64,000 nt of DNA from Martelella limonii (GCF_013344475.1 NZ_JABUOU010000005.1:210741-274740); one strand, 5' to 3'; shown: positions 1 through 9,643, numbered from the stretch's first letter. A program made the numbers and translations. Notes: generated from the sequence alone by a model not told the origin.

Positions 1-560
1 TCGAGGAAGCCTTCGCGCAACTGGCGTCAGGCGGCCCGCTTGCCGGCTTCGTCAATCTGGCGGGCTACAACGCGGAGCTGATACCGCTTGCCCAGACCCC
101 GACTGACTATTTCGACGACATCATTGCCGGCAATCTGCGCGGGGCGTTTCTCGCTGCGCGCGCGGCAATTCCGCTTCTTACCGCGCCGGGGGCTGCGATG
201 GTGATGGTCGCCTCCGGTCTCGCCCATCATGTCCGCCCCGGCTATACCGGATATTCCGCCTCCAAGGCCGCGCTGATCGCCATGACCAAGACGCTCGCGC
301 TCGAATGCGCGCCGTCGTTGCGGGTCAATGCCGTCGCTCCCGGCCTCGTCGATACCGCTTTCGTGCGCGGTGGCACCGGCCGCTCGGATGAGAGCGCGGC
401 TCCCGTGGTCGATCTTTCCGCCTATGGCGCAATGACCCCGCTCGGCCGTGTCGCAACGCCCAGGGACGTGACGGGGCCGATCCGCTTCCTGCTCGGTCCC
501 GATAGCGGTTTCATGACGGGTCAGGTCCTGTGGATCAATGGCGGCGGCTATATGCCGTAA
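1..560 (+). CDS. SDR-family oxidoreductase, C-terminal part (5' end outside window)
   Basis: An open frame enters from the left edge (first full codon at base 3) and stops with TAA at 558-560, leaving about 185 residues. The visible part is the C-terminal two thirds of a classical short-chain dehydrogenase/reductase. It has NLAGYN (an NNAG-like element), the catalytic serine region VMVASG, the YSASK box with catalytic Tyr and Lys, and the late VNAVAPGLVDTAF segment followed by INGGGYMP. The cofactor-binding N-terminus is missing, so NAD or NADP preference cannot be read. It converges on the ABC permease gene at 707, so it probably belongs to the same catabolic neighbourhood but not the same transcript. 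Substrate unknown. Confidence 0.85.
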   Translation, partial: EEAFAQLASGGPLAGFVNLAGYNAELIPLAQTPTDYFDDIIAGNLRGAFLAARAAIPLLTAPGAAMVMVASGLAHHVRPGYTGYSASKAALIAMTKTLALECAPSLRVNAVAPGLVDTAFVRGGTGRSDESAAPVVDLSAYGAMTPLGRVATPRDVTGPIRFLLGPDSGFMTGQVLWINGGGYMP

Positions 561-706
561 GGGCCGGCCTGCGCTTCCCCAAGGGTTTCCGGCAGCAATC
601 GTCCGCCTGAGCGCGATCAACGCTCAAAGGGTCGTCGCGGCAGGTCATGGCTTCACGCTTTCCTTGGAGAAGACGCGGCCGAGAAACCCGGCCGCAACGG
701 CGCCTA

Positions 707-1690
707 TCACCCGATATCGGTCGCCTCGCGTCCACGGGTAAGCTGGGAAATCGTGACGGCGAGGATCAGGGCGCCGCCGTTGAAGACATTGGTGACCCAG
801 AGCGGGATGCCGAACATGGTGAGCCCGGTGATGCCGGTTCCCAGAAAATAGACCGCGACCATCGCGCCCCACGGATTGAACCGGCCCGGCATCAGCGTGG
901 TCGAGCCAAGGAAGGCGGCGGCAAAGGCCGGCAGCAGATAGTTGAGGCCGGAATAGGGATCGGCAGAGCCGAGCACCCCGGCGTAAAGCACACCGGCCGC
1001 AGACGCGATCACCGAGGAAGTGACCAGCGCGCCGATCCGCACATGTTCGACCGCGATCCCGTTCAGCCGCGCCACTTCCCGGCCGCGGCCAACGAACAGC
1101 AGGCGGCGGCCAAGCGGCGTGAAGTCGAAGACGTAGCCCATCACGACGGCTGCGGCGAGCGCGTAGTAAAACGCGTAGGGAACGCCGAACAGCCTTCCGC
1201 CGACGACCGCCATGATCAGCGCATTGTCGATGCCGCCGATGGTGGAAGAATTGGTGATGAGCTGGACGAGGCCGGACATCAGCGATGTCGAGCCGAGCGT
1301 CACCACCAGCGAGGGGATGCGGAAATAGACGATGAACAGCGAATGAAACAGGCCGACCACCACGCCGGCGCCAAGCGCGATCACGATGCAGCCGAGGATC
1401 GGGATGCCGTACCAGACATTGAGGACGCCGACGAGGCAGGAGGAAAGCGTCATCGTCGCGCCGACGGCAAGATCGTAATCGCCCGCCGTCAGCGGCACGA
1501 TGATGCCGAGCGCCAGCAGCGCCGCCGGTGCATAGGAGGCGAACATGATCGAGAAATTCCCCCAGCGCAGGAAGGAATTCGGCATGGCGATCGAAAAGCC
1601 GATGATCAGCAAGGCCCAGACGAGAATGAGGGCATAGCGCTCGAACAGCCGCATGTAGCGGCCGCTGTGATGGGGGTTGGCGTTACGCAT
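707..1690 (-). CDS. ABC sugar-type transporter permease (RbsC-like)
   Basis: 327 residues from the ATG at 1690; a longer upstream frame exists but would run far into the ATPase gene. The protein is a string of about 8-10 hydrophobic segments, with a family-typical segment near residue 80 (PLTAGDYDLAVGA) and GRGREVARLNGI near two thirds. This is the pattern of BPD_transp_2 permeases for ribose/xylose-class importers. The start overlaps the end of the ATP-binding gene by 8 bp (ATGCGTAA), indicating translational coupling in the order binding protein, ATPase, permease. Only one permease gene is present, so it presumably forms a homodimer. The substrate is not readable; see the shared operator finding. 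Confidence 0.88.
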   Translation of the reverse strand: MRNANPHHSGRYMRLFERYALILVWALLIIGFSIAMPNSFLRWGNFSIMFASYAPAALLALGIIVPLTAGDYDLAVGATMTLSSCLVGVLNVWYGIPILGCIVIALGAGVVVGLFHSLFIVYFRIPSLVVTLGSTSLMSGLVQLITNSSTIGGIDNALIMAVVGGRLFGVPYAFYYALAAAVVMGYVFDFTPLGRRLLFVGRGREVARLNGIAVEHVRIGALVTSSVIASAAGVLYAGVLGSADPYSGLNYLLPAFAAAFLGSTTLMPGRFNPWGAMVAVYFLGTGITGLTMFGIPLWVTNVFNGGALILAVTISQLTRGREATDIG

Positions 1691-3299
1691 GGTCTGGTCC
1701 TGTGGCTTCGGCGGCTTTGGTTTTGTCGAGGGAGGCGTAGCAGGCAGCGGCAATCCGGTCCTTGGTGACGTCGGGGCCCTTCAGTTCACCGACCACGCGG
1801 CCGCGGGCGAAGACAAGCACGCGGTCGCAGATCTCGGCGAGCTGTTCTGCATCCGAGCTGGCGCAGACCACAGCCATGCCGTGGCTCGCGGCTTCCTTCA
1901 GCGCTTCGAAAATGTTGGCGCGGGTGCCGACATCGACGCCCTGGGTCGGCTCGTCGAGCAGCAGCAGCCTGGGCTTGCGCTTCATCCAGCGCGCAATCAG
2001 CACCTTCTGGGCGTTGCCGCCGGACAGCGCGCCGAGATTGAGATCGGGATTGTTGGGGCGGACCTCGAACACCTCGCCGAGGCGATGGGCCTCGCGCCGC
2101 ATCGCGCCGCTGCGCAGAAAACCGCCGCGATAGTAACTGCCGATGTCCGGCAGCAGCATGTTTTCAAAGATCGAGATGGCCGAGACACCGCTCTGGCGCG
2201 GGCGATCGCCCGGCAGAAGCGCGAAATTGGCGGCAATTGCCTTGGCGGGCGTCATCGAAGGCAGCGAATGCGTCTCGGCTCCGTCGATCGCCATTTCGCC
2301 GGCCGTCGTCTTTTCGGCGCCGAACAGGAGATAGGGAACCTGGTCATAACCGGCGCCGATCAGCCCGGTGAGGCCAACGATCTCGCCACGGCCGATGACG
2401 ATGTCGAGCGGCGGAATACCGCCGCCGGCAAGGCCGCTGACCTTGGCAAAGGGCTTGAAATCGCGGGTCTGGCGCGCCGCCTCGTCCTTCCTCAGCGAGC
2501 GGCCGATGATCATCTCGATCATTTCGTCGCGGCTGGTCCCGGCGGTGACGATTTCGCCCGAGACCTTGCCATCGCGCAGGATCGTGGCGCGGTCGGTGAT
2601 CTCCATCACCTCGTCGATATCGTGGGAGATGAAGGTCACGGCCGAGCCGGAATCGGCGATCTGGCGCATCAGCCGGAAAAGCTTGGCAACGCCTTCCTTC
2701 GGCAGGAACGGCGTCGGCTCGTCGAGAAGGACAAGGCCGGGTTTGCCGGTGCGCTCGCATTCGGCGCGGATCTCCTCGAAGGCGCGCACGATCGCCAGCA
2801 GCGCGCGGTTGACGGCGGAAAGCTCGTCCACACGGCGCCAATGCGGAAAGTCGAGCTCGTAGCGCTCCAGGATCTCAGCGGCTGCCCGCCGTTCGGCGCG
2901 CCAGTTGATCACCGGGCGGTGGCCGAGCGCGATATGGGAGAGGCGCAGGTTCTCAAGCACCGTCAGCGATGGCACCAGGCCCAGGTTCTGGTGCACGAAG
3001 CTCATGCCGAGACGGCGGAAATCGCTGGCCGACAGCGGCAGGTTCACCGCCTCGCCGTTGAACAGCATCGTTCCGCCCGGATCAGGCGCGTGAAAGCCTG
3101 CGAGGATCTTGATCAGCGTCGACTTGCCGGAGCCATTGGTGCCGAGCAGGCCGTGGACCTCGCCCGGCATGATCGACAGCGAGACGTCGTCAAGCGCCCG
3201 GGTGGAGCGGAAGGTCTTCGAAATATGTTCGACACGAAGTGTCGGCGGCGCTCCTTCAAGCGTCGCCGACCGGATCGCGCGGAGCGCCGGTTCTGCCAT
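1683..3299 (-). CDS. ABC sugar-type transporter ATP-binding protein, two ATPase domains (RbsA/MglA-like)
   Basis: 538 residues with two fused ABC domains, as expected for the ribose-class ATPase. Domain 1 has Walker A GTNGSGKST near residues 53-61 and Walker B LVLLDEPT near 187. Domain 2 has the usual degenerate P-loop (GLIGAGYDQ) but a good signature LSGGNAQK and Walker B LLLLDEPTQG. The signature of domain 1 reads LSAVNRAL rather than the LSxGxxQ form common in this family, so domain 1 may use a relaxed signature. The gene lies 5 bp downstream of the binding-protein gene and overlaps the permease gene. It energises import at the cytoplasmic face of the membrane. Confidence 0.9.
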   Translation of the reverse strand: MAEPALRAIRSATLEGAPPTLRVEHISKTFRSTRALDDVSLSIMPGEVHGLLGTNGSGKSTLIKILAGFHAPDPGGTMLFNGEAVNLPLSASDFRRLGMSFVHQNLGLVPSLTVLENLRLSHIALGHRPVINWRAERRAAAEILERYELDFPHWRRVDELSAVNRALLAIVRAFEEIRAECERTGKPGLVLLDEPTPFLPKEGVAKLFRLMRQIADSGSAVTFISHDIDEVMEITDRATILRDGKVSGEIVTAGTSRDEMIEMIIGRSLRKDEAARQTRDFKPFAKVSGLAGGGIPPLDIVIGRGEIVGLTGLIGAGYDQVPYLLFGAEKTTAGEMAIDGAETHSLPSMTPAKAIAANFALLPGDRPRQSGVSAISIFENMLLPDIGSYYRGGFLRSGAMRREAHRLGEVFEVRPNNPDLNLGALSGGNAQKVLIARWMKRKPRLLLLDEPTQGVDVGTRANIFEALKEAASHGMAVVCASSDAEQLAEICDRVLVFARGRVVGELKGPDVTKDRIAAACYASLDKTKAAEATGPDHA

Positions 3300-3304
3300 G
3301 GGCC

Positions 3305-4411
3305 TTAGTTCATGCCCCAGAGTTCATGGAAACCGGAGATGTACGCATCGCCATAACCGGTATCGAACTGCGCCGGCGTTCCGGCTTCCGAGACGTTTTC
3401 GGCATCGAAGATGTAGAACGGCACGTTGAGCTTTTCAGGCACGTCGAGGCCGCAGAGATCGCGCATATGGGCGTCGATCGTGGCATAGGCGATCCAGTCG
3501 AGGCTTTCGCCGATATCCATGGAGACGGCGCCCTGCTGGATGAAATCGAGCACGAAGGGCGTGCCGTTGAAGGTCGCAACCTTGACGTCGCCGAGGCGCC
3601 CGGTGAGGCGGAGTGCCGGCACCACGAATTGCGACATGGAGTCGTAGATCGGGATGATCACGTCGATATCCGGATGCGCCTGGAGGGCGGACTGGACGGA
3701 GGGCTGGATCTTGGTGCCCCATTCGGCGACGCCGACATTGATCTCCTGCACGATCTCGCAATCCGGGCAGTTTTCCTTGAGCTCGCTTTCAAAGCCGTCG
3801 ACCAGCGGGATCGTCGGCGGTACCTCGCGCGAGACGATGGTGAGCACCTTGCCCTTGCCGTCGGTGTTCACGGTGACCCAGTTGGCGAGGATCTTGCCGA
3901 TTTCGTTGAAGCCGACAGGCAGCGTGCTCGAAAGCAGGGGGTTCGGTTCGAAGGACGGATCGTAGAAATGCGAGGTCATCACCTTCACGCCCGCCTCGTT
4001 CGCCGCCTTGATCTGCGGCTCGACGGTATCCGGCGAAATGCCCGAAATAAGGTCGATGACGTCGAACTTGTCGCGGATCGCGAAATCGAAGCCCTGCACC
4101 CACTGGCTCGGCTGGCCCTGGTTTTCCCACTCGACCACTTCAAGGCCGATGTCGTCGCCCACAGCCTTCATCCGGTCGATGATCCCCTTCAGGAAGGGGT
4201 TGGCGCTGTTGTTCGGAATCGACAGCATCTTTTTGCCGGATGCGCATTCACGAATATTGAAGGGCTCGCCCGGCGCGGTGAAAACCGGCTTTTCCGAATA
4301 GACGGAAAGCCGCTCCTTGGCGGTATCGATGCCTGCGGCAAGCGCCGTCGAGGCTGTAAGCGAAAGAAGGACGCCGCACATGATCGTGCTGGCTTTGCTG
4401 ATGCCTGACAT
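3305..4411 (-). CDS. ABC transporter periplasmic substrate-binding protein (RbsB/type I fold)
   Basis: 368 residues from the ATG at 4411, which is preceded by AGGAGAAACC; the frame remains open 29 codons further upstream without a better ribosome site. A signal peptide ends near LTASTALAA. The mature part has the periplasmic-binding-protein-1 pattern: IPNNSANPFLKGI near the start, then DVIDLISGISPDTVEPQIKAA, later VDGFESEL and DVIIPIYDSM. It is the first gene of the importer operon and is divergent from the lacI-type gene. Family members bind pentoses, hexoses, sugar acids and other small polar ligands. The ligand here is not predictable from the sequence. Confidence 0.88.
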   Translation of the reverse strand: MSGISKASTIMCGVLLSLTASTALAAGIDTAKERLSVYSEKPVFTAPGEPFNIRECASGKKMLSIPNNSANPFLKGIIDRMKAVGDDIGLEVVEWENQGQPSQWVQGFDFAIRDKFDVIDLISGISPDTVEPQIKAANEAGVKVMTSHFYDPSFEPNPLLSSTLPVGFNEIGKILANWVTVNTDGKGKVLTIVSREVPPTIPLVDGFESELKENCPDCEIVQEINVGVAEWGTKIQPSVQSALQAHPDIDVIIPIYDSMSQFVVPALRLTGRLGDVKVATFNGTPFVLDFIQQGAVSMDIGESLDWIAYATIDAHMRDLCGLDVPEKLNVPFYIFDAENVSEAGTPAQFDTGYGDAYISGFHELWGMN

Positions 4412-4470
4412 GGTTTCTCCTGTTCCCCATCCGGTGTTTTCCGGTGATGCGCATCGCTTGTTGTTTTTGT

Positions 4471-4484
4471 TGAATACGCATTCA
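4471..4484. promoter_or_regulatory. 14-bp palindromic operator candidate, importer promoter
   Basis: TGAATACGCATTCA is an inverted repeat with 5-bp arms (TGAAT/ATTCA). It lies 60 bp upstream of the binding-protein start, in the region divergent to the LacI-type regulator. The identical 14-mer in the opposite orientation lies at 9644-9657 between hyuA and leuC. An imperfect palindrome of this size with a central CG is typical of LacI-family operators. Assignment to the adjacent regulator is inference. Confidence 0.65.
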
Positions 4485-4633
4485 CATACTTCCCTCAATT
4501 TCGTGCGCTGTCAATCGCGCTCTTGAAAATTCGGGCCAAGACTTGAATTTTGGGGAAATCTCCTGAAAGGGAGAGACATTGCCTGCATTGATCGCCGTAT
4601 GCGCGGAGCTTTCGCCCGCCTTTGGAAGTAACC

Positions 4634-5665
4634 ATGCCGCCCAGAAAATCCCGCGCCACCTCCTTCCAAGTTGCCCGCCTTGCCGGCGTTTCGCAGCCGT
4701 CGGTGTCGCGTGCCTTCACGCCGGGGGCAAGCATATCGAAGGAAAAGCGGGACAAGATCCTGGCAGCAGCGAAAGAGCTGAACTACGTGCCGAACGTGTT
4801 CGCCTCCTCGTTGTCATCGGCGCGCTCCAACATGGTGGCGGTCATCAGCGGCAGCCTCAGCAATCCGTTCTACTCGGAAAGCATGCAGGTGTTCATCGAA
4901 CAGTTCCAGGATGCCGGGCGGCAGGTGCTGGCGTTTTCGGTGGAGGCGAACCGCGACTGTGACGAGGCGCTGATGCTGGCGATGCGCTATCCCGTGGACG
5001 GTATCGTGGTCACCTCGGCCAGCATGTCGTCGGAGGTGGTGCGCATGAGCGAGGGCCTCGGCATTCCGATCGTGATGTATAACCGGCGCGTGGTCGGCTC
5101 CAATCTTGCCAATGTGCGCTGCGACCATGAAGAGGGCGGCGCGCGCATCGGCCGCTTCATGCATGCCGCCGGCGCCCGCTCCTTCCTGATCGTGCGCGGC
5201 GATCCGCAGGGCTCGTCGAGCGGCGACCGCGAGCGCGGCTTCCGCGAAGCGGTGGAGCGGCTCGGCACCCGCGGCATCGAGGATCTCGCGGGCGGTTCAT
5301 CCTATTCCGGTGCGCGCAATGCGATGATCCGTTATTTCGGCGGACCCGCTCCGCATTTCCCGGACGCGATCTTCGCGGTCAACGACATCATGGCGATCGC
5401 CTGCGCCGACGTGCTGCGGGAGATCCACGGCCTGCGCATTCCCGAAGATATCATGCTCGCCGGCTTCGACGGGATCCGCGAGGGCCAGCGCCCGGCCTAT
5501 GGCCTCACCACCGTGCGTCAGCCGATCGAGCGCATGGTCCGGGAGACGCTTGAGCTCCTGGCGCTCGATGGCGGTCCGATTCCCAACGGCGATCGCAAGG
5601 CACGGCTCATTCCGGGCGATTTCATACCGGGCAAGACCGTGCCGGGTTTGGCGGCCGGGACATGA
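4634..5665 (+). CDS. LacI-family transcriptional regulator
   Basis: 343 residues from the ATG at 4634, with GGAAG 6-10 bases upstream; an in-frame TTG at 4622 is a less likely start. The N-terminus is a LacI helix-turn-helix: FQVARLAGVSQPSVSRAF, then the hinge ILAAAKELNYVPN. The remainder is a periplasmic-binding-protein-like effector domain (MVAVISGSLSNPFYSE, NRRVVGSNLANVRCD, FAVNDIMAIACADVL, LTTVRQPIERMV). It is transcribed divergently from the ABC importer. The shared palindromes at 4471 and 9644 make it the obvious controller of both the importer and the hyu/leu gene groups, probably as a repressor released by substrate. Confidence 0.9.
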   Translation: MPPRKSRATSFQVARLAGVSQPSVSRAFTPGASISKEKRDKILAAAKELNYVPNVFASSLSSARSNMVAVISGSLSNPFYSESMQVFIEQFQDAGRQVLAFSVEANRDCDEALMLAMRYPVDGIVVTSASMSSEVVRMSEGLGIPIVMYNRRVVGSNLANVRCDHEEGGARIGRFMHAAGARSFLIVRGDPQGSSSGDRERGFREAVERLGTRGIEDLAGGSSYSGARNAMIRYFGGPAPHFPDAIFAVNDIMAIACADVLREIHGLRIPEDIMLAGFDGIREGQRPAYGLTTVRQPIERMVRETLELLALDGGPIPNGDRKARLIPGDFIPGKTVPGLAAGT

Positions 5666-5726
5666 TGACGGGTTCGCCGGGATGGCCCTGCGGTCATCGT
5701 TTGAAACGCGGCTGAAGCTCTGAATG

Positions 5727-5760
5727 AAAAGGCCCCGGCGTTGCCGCCGGAGCCTTTTTT
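5727..5760. terminator. Rho-independent terminator, bidirectional
   Basis: GGCCCCGGCG, loop TTGC, CGCCGGAGCC, then six T. The stem is 10 bp with one imperfect pair, and four A precede it, so it can also act on the minus strand. It sits between the convergent lacI-type gene and hyuB. Confidence 0.85.
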
Positions 5761-5762
5761 GT

Positions 5763-7535
5763 TCACTGACCCGTAATGCCGGGAATGAAGCCGAAATCGA
5801 AGGGCGCCGGCGCGCCGCGTTCGGTGCGCATCGCGCTCCGCAGCGTTTCGGTGGCACCGGTATCGAGCTTCAGATCGCTGCCGATGACGACGCCGTAGTC
5901 GCTCCTCGCCTTCTCGGGCGAGACGAGGTCGGCCTTGACGTCCTTAAGTACCTTGTCAGCCGGACGGTCCAGCGGATCGCCCCAGCCGCCGGAGCCGGCG
6001 GTGATGAAGATGATCCGGTCGCCGGGCTCGACCTTCAGATTGTCGAGCTTGGAAGCGATGCGTTCCGGCTCGGCAGCGCCGGCGCGGTGCAGCCACTTGC
6101 TGGAGGTACCGCCATGCAGGCCGCCATTGATGCCCCATGGCGGCACCTTTTCGCGGTCGTCATGGATCGAGACCGAGCCCTTTTCGAGCACGCGGTAGAC
6201 CTTTTCGATGCCCGCGCCGCCGCGGTGAAGCCCGGCGCCGCCGGCATCCTTCACCGGCCGGTAGCTTTCCACGATCACCGGATAGTAGTTCTCGATGTAT
6301 TCGATCGGGGTTGCCGAAAACAGCGGCCACCAGGCATGGCCGTCGAGCCCGTCGCCGCGCGGCCGGCCCGGAACGCCGCCGAAAAGGAGTTCCATCAACT
6401 GGAAATACTTGCCGTTGCCGTCCTGCCCGGTGAAGATGAAGTGCGGGCTGGTGCCGTAGCCGGCGGCCATCGACAGATGCGGCGCCCGCTGGCCGAGCGC
6501 GCCGGCCTGGCAGTCGAAAAAGCGGGTGTGGGTGTTGAGGCGGTTCGACAGGGCGGCGGGGAAGCGCGGGTTGAGCAGGCTCCCCTCCGGCAGCACGACT
6601 TCGAACAGGTCGTAGAAGCCCTCGTTGAACATGATCTTCGGATCGAAGGCCATGATCATGTAGACCCCGAAGAACAGCTTGCAGAGCCCTTCATGGATGT
6701 GGAAGTTGATCGGGCCCTCGGCCTGATCGTCCGTGCCGGTCCAGTCGAACACGGCGATATCGCCGCGTCGGTAGATCGACAGGTGCATCTTGAACGGGCC
6801 GTTGCCAACGCCGTCATCATCGACATAGTCGGTGAAGGTGACGGGCTCTTCCGGGATATACTTGTTGATCAGAACCCGCATCGCTTCCTTGGTGCGGTCG
6901 AGCAGCAGGCCGCAGGCTTCGAGATAGGTCTCGCGGCCGAAGCGGTCGCAGATCTCGATCACGCGCTTGGAGGCGGTCCGGCATCCGGCGATCAGCGCCA
7001 TCAGGTCGGCGCGGTTCATGTCGGGGGTGCGGGTGTTGTTGAGCATGATCTGCAGCACGCCCTCGTTCATCACGCCCTTCTCGAAGATCTTGACCGGCGG
7101 CACGCGCAGGCCCTCTTCCCAGATCGAATAGGCATCCGACGGCATCGAGCCCGGCACCTTGCCGCCGACATCGACCATATGGCCGAAGATCGAGGAGAAG
7201 CCGACATGGACGCCCTCGTGGAAGATCGGCAGCATCACGCACCAGTCATTGTTGTGCGAGATCGAGCCCTTGCAGGCGTAGGGATCGTTCCAGACGAAGA
7301 TATCGCCCTCGTGGATATTGTCCTTGTACTGGTCGACGATCGCCGGGATGTAGGAGCCGAACTGGCCGACGATCATCTGTCCCGCCGGGTTGCAGATCAT
7401 CGGGAATTCGTCGTGCTGCTCGCGGATGACCGGCGACAGCGCAACGCGGACCACGACGCTGTCCATCTCGAAACGGGCGTTCAGCAGCGCGTTTTCGATG
7501 AGGTCGAGGGTAATCGGATCAATGGTTCTGGTCAT
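5763..7535 (-). CDS. hyuB: Hydantoinase B / oxoprolinase-family subunit
   Basis: 590 residues, the usual length for HyuB (hydantoinase_B family). Recognisable elements are IDPITLDLIENAL at the start, an NDPY motif near residue 92, GNGPFKMHL in the middle and, at the C-terminus, GGLHGGTSSKW followed by AGSGGWGDPLDRP. It follows hyuA with a 3-base gap. HyuA/HyuB pairs perform ATP-dependent opening of hydantoins, N-methylhydantoin or 5-oxoproline; related pairs form the core of acetone and acetophenone carboxylases. The stretch after NDPY (ACKGSISHNNDW) differs from the GGTHLPD form I associate with oxoprolinases, so the substrate may be different. Cytoplasmic. Confidence 0.85.
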   Translation of the reverse strand: MTRTIDPITLDLIENALLNARFEMDSVVVRVALSPVIREQHDEFPMICNPAGQMIVGQFGSYIPAIVDQYKDNIHEGDIFVWNDPYACKGSISHNNDWCVMLPIFHEGVHVGFSSIFGHMVDVGGKVPGSMPSDAYSIWEEGLRVPPVKIFEKGVMNEGVLQIMLNNTRTPDMNRADLMALIAGCRTASKRVIEICDRFGRETYLEACGLLLDRTKEAMRVLINKYIPEEPVTFTDYVDDDGVGNGPFKMHLSIYRRGDIAVFDWTGTDDQAEGPINFHIHEGLCKLFFGVYMIMAFDPKIMFNEGFYDLFEVVLPEGSLLNPRFPAALSNRLNTHTRFFDCQAGALGQRAPHLSMAAGYGTSPHFIFTGQDGNGKYFQLMELLFGGVPGRPRGDGLDGHAWWPLFSATPIEYIENYYPVIVESYRPVKDAGGAGLHRGGAGIEKVYRVLEKGSVSIHDDREKVPPWGINGGLHGGTSSKWLHRAGAAEPERIASKLDNLKVEPGDRIIFITAGSGGWGDPLDRPADKVLKDVKADLVSPEKARSDYGVVIGSDLKLDTGATETLRSAMRTERGAPAPFDFGFIPGITGQ

Positions 7536-7538
7536 GTC

Positions 7539-9596
7539 TCATTCCCCCTTGTTTTCGGGCCAGATCATCAGATTGCCGAGGTCGTCGACATCGGCGTAGT
7601 GGCCGGGCAGGAGCACGGTCGTGGTGTCGTACTGGCGAATGATCGCGGGGCCGGTGACGCGGGCGCCGGCGGCCAGCCGGTCGCGGTCGATATGGGGCGT
7701 GTCGACCCACGCGCCGTTGAAATAGCCCGGCAGCGTCTCGATCACGGCATCCGCCGGATCGGTGGTGCCCGAGGCGGGGGCCGCGATCTCGACCGGCGGC
7801 GTCGCACCGGTCGCGACCACGCGCAGCGCCACCAGTTCGATCGGCAGATCGAAGCGGACGCCGTAGAGCCGCTCATGGGTGCCATGGAAATCGGCGAGCA
7901 CGGTCTCAAGGCTGCCGCCCTTGGCGATCAGGTCTTCCGGAACGCTGATCGTCACCTCGAAACCCTGCTGCTCGTAGCGCAGGTCGAGCGAATAGGCGAT
8001 GCCGCGATCGGCCTCGGCGACTTCCTGTTCGTCGAGCCAAGCAAGCGCCCGGGACTTCAGCTCGGAGAACTGCTCGAACACATGGGCGTCGTCCATGCCG
8101 GCGATCGAGCCGATCAGGGTGCGCACGAACTCGTTCTTGAACTCGGCCTCGAGGAAGCCGAGTGCCGAGAGTACGCCCGGATTGTTGGGCACGACCACGG
8201 GGTAGCAGCCGAGAAGTGCGGCCATCGCATTGGCGTGCAGCGGGCCGGCGCCGCCGAAGGCGACGATGCCGAAATCGCGCGGGTCGAGACCGCGCTGGAC
8301 GGTGATGACGCGCAGCGCGCCGAGCATCACCTCGTTGGCGATGTCGAGAATGCCCTGGGCTGCGGCTTCCGGCGAAAGGCCGATCGCCTTGCCGATGCCG
8401 GCAACCGCTTTGCGCGCGCCCTGGATATCCAGGCTCATGTCGCCGCCAAGGAGTTTTGGCGGCAGGTAGCCGAGAACCACATTGGCATCGGAGACGGTCG
8501 GCTCCGTGCCGCCGCGGCCGTAGGCGACCGGTCCCGGCATGGCGCCGGCCGAACGCGGGCCGACCCGCAGCGAACTGGTGAGTTCCGAGACTTCGGCAAT
8601 TGAGCCGCCCCCCGCGCCGACGGAGCGGACGTCGAGCGTCGGCACCTTGGCGGGGAAGAAGCCGACCTCGGTGGAACGCGAAATCGTCGGCTCGCCGTCG
8701 ATGATGACGGAAACGTCTGTCGAGGTGCCGCCCATGTCGAAGGCGAGCAGCTTGTTGAGGCCGGTGCGCCGCGCCGTCATCGCGGTCGCGGTGACGCCGC
8801 CTGCCGGACCCGAAAGCACGGTGTGGACCGGGCGCTGGGCTGCGGCCTCCGCGCTCATCAGCCCGCCATCGGAACGCACGATGTGGAGCTTCGCCTTGAC
8901 GCCGCCTTCCGCCAGCCGGTTTTCGATGCGCGAGAGATAGCGCGTCATGATCGGGCGGACGTAATCGTTCATCACCGTGGTGATCGCGCGGTCATATTCG
9001 CGAAACTCCGGCAGGATGTCGGAGGAGAGCGACACATGCATGTCGGGGAAGCGCTCGAGCACCATCGCGCGCAGGCGCTGCTCATGGGCCGGATTGGCAT
9101 AGGAGTGCATCAGCGAGATCGTCAGCGCTTCGATGCCGGAGCCGCAGAGATCCTCGATCAGCGCGGCGGCTGCCGCCTCATCGAGCGGCGTCACGACATT
9201 GCCACGGGCATCCATGCGCTCGGGAATGCCGCGCGTGTCTTCAAGGGCCGCGAGCGGATCGGGCTTGTCCATCACGATCCAGCCGAACAGCGGACCGGGC
9301 GTCCAGGACTTGGCGAGATGCAGGACATGCTCGAAGCCCTTTGTCGTCAGAAGACCGACGCGGGCGCCCTTGCCTTCCAGCACCGCATTGGTGGCGACCG
9401 TGGTGCCGTGGAGGACGAGCGCGATGTCCTCCGGCTTCACGCCGGCCTTCTCGCAGATCAGGCGCACGCCTTCGGCAACGCCGATCGACTGGTCCTGCGG
9501 TGTCGACGGGGTCTTGGCCCGCCAGGTGGTTCCAGTGGTGTCGTCTTGAAGCAGCAGGTCGGTAAAGGTACCGCCCACATCAACGCCTAACCTCAT
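7539..9596 (-). CDS. hyuA: Hydantoinase A / oxoprolinase-family ATPase subunit
   Basis: 685 residues from the ATG at 9596, chosen because GGAG lies 8 bases upstream; the frame also allows an ATG at 9620 with no ribosome site. The N-terminus MRLGVDVGGTFTD is the ASKHA phosphate-binding motif of HyuA. Further family elements are LVLHGTTVATNAVLEGKGA, AGGVTATAMTA, LLAFDMGGTSTDVSVI and FGIVAFGGAGPLHANAMA. It is the first gene of a two-gene operon with hyuB, divergent from leuC. The likely reaction is ATP-dependent hydrolysis or carboxylation of a ring amide or ketone with HyuB. The exact substrate is undetermined. Confidence 0.88.
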   Translation of the reverse strand: MRLGVDVGGTFTDLLLQDDTTGTTWRAKTPSTPQDQSIGVAEGVRLICEKAGVKPEDIALVLHGTTVATNAVLEGKGARVGLLTTKGFEHVLHLAKSWTPGPLFGWIVMDKPDPLAALEDTRGIPERMDARGNVVTPLDEAAAAALIEDLCGSGIEALTISLMHSYANPAHEQRLRAMVLERFPDMHVSLSSDILPEFREYDRAITTVMNDYVRPIMTRYLSRIENRLAEGGVKAKLHIVRSDGGLMSAEAAAQRPVHTVLSGPAGGVTATAMTARRTGLNKLLAFDMGGTSTDVSVIIDGEPTISRSTEVGFFPAKVPTLDVRSVGAGGGSIAEVSELTSSLRVGPRSAGAMPGPVAYGRGGTEPTVSDANVVLGYLPPKLLGGDMSLDIQGARKAVAGIGKAIGLSPEAAAQGILDIANEVMLGALRVITVQRGLDPRDFGIVAFGGAGPLHANAMAALLGCYPVVVPNNPGVLSALGFLEAEFKNEFVRTLIGSIAGMDDAHVFEQFSELKSRALAWLDEQEVAEADRGIAYSLDLRYEQQGFEVTISVPEDLIAKGGSLETVLADFHGTHERLYGVRFDLPIELVALRVVATGATPPVEIAAPASGTTDPADAVIETLPGYFNGAWVDTPHIDRDRLAAGARVTGPAIIRQYDTTTVLLPGHYADVDDLGNLMIWPENKGE

Positions 9597-9643
9597 TGTT
9601 GTTCTCCAGTTCCCCATCATCCGTTGCCCGGACGATTTGATGT

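Noticed and set aside
676-698. GCGGCCG ... CGGCCGC hairpin between the SDR and permease genes
   Set aside because: Only 7 bp in very GC-rich DNA and no T-run on either strand; not enough for a terminator call.
5724-8603. A 959-codon open frame on the plus strand opposite hyuB/hyuA
   Set aside because: It is the antisense mirror of two clear enzyme genes, is Arg/His/Asp/Glu-rich without domains, and overlaps the terminator. High GC keeps such frames open by chance.
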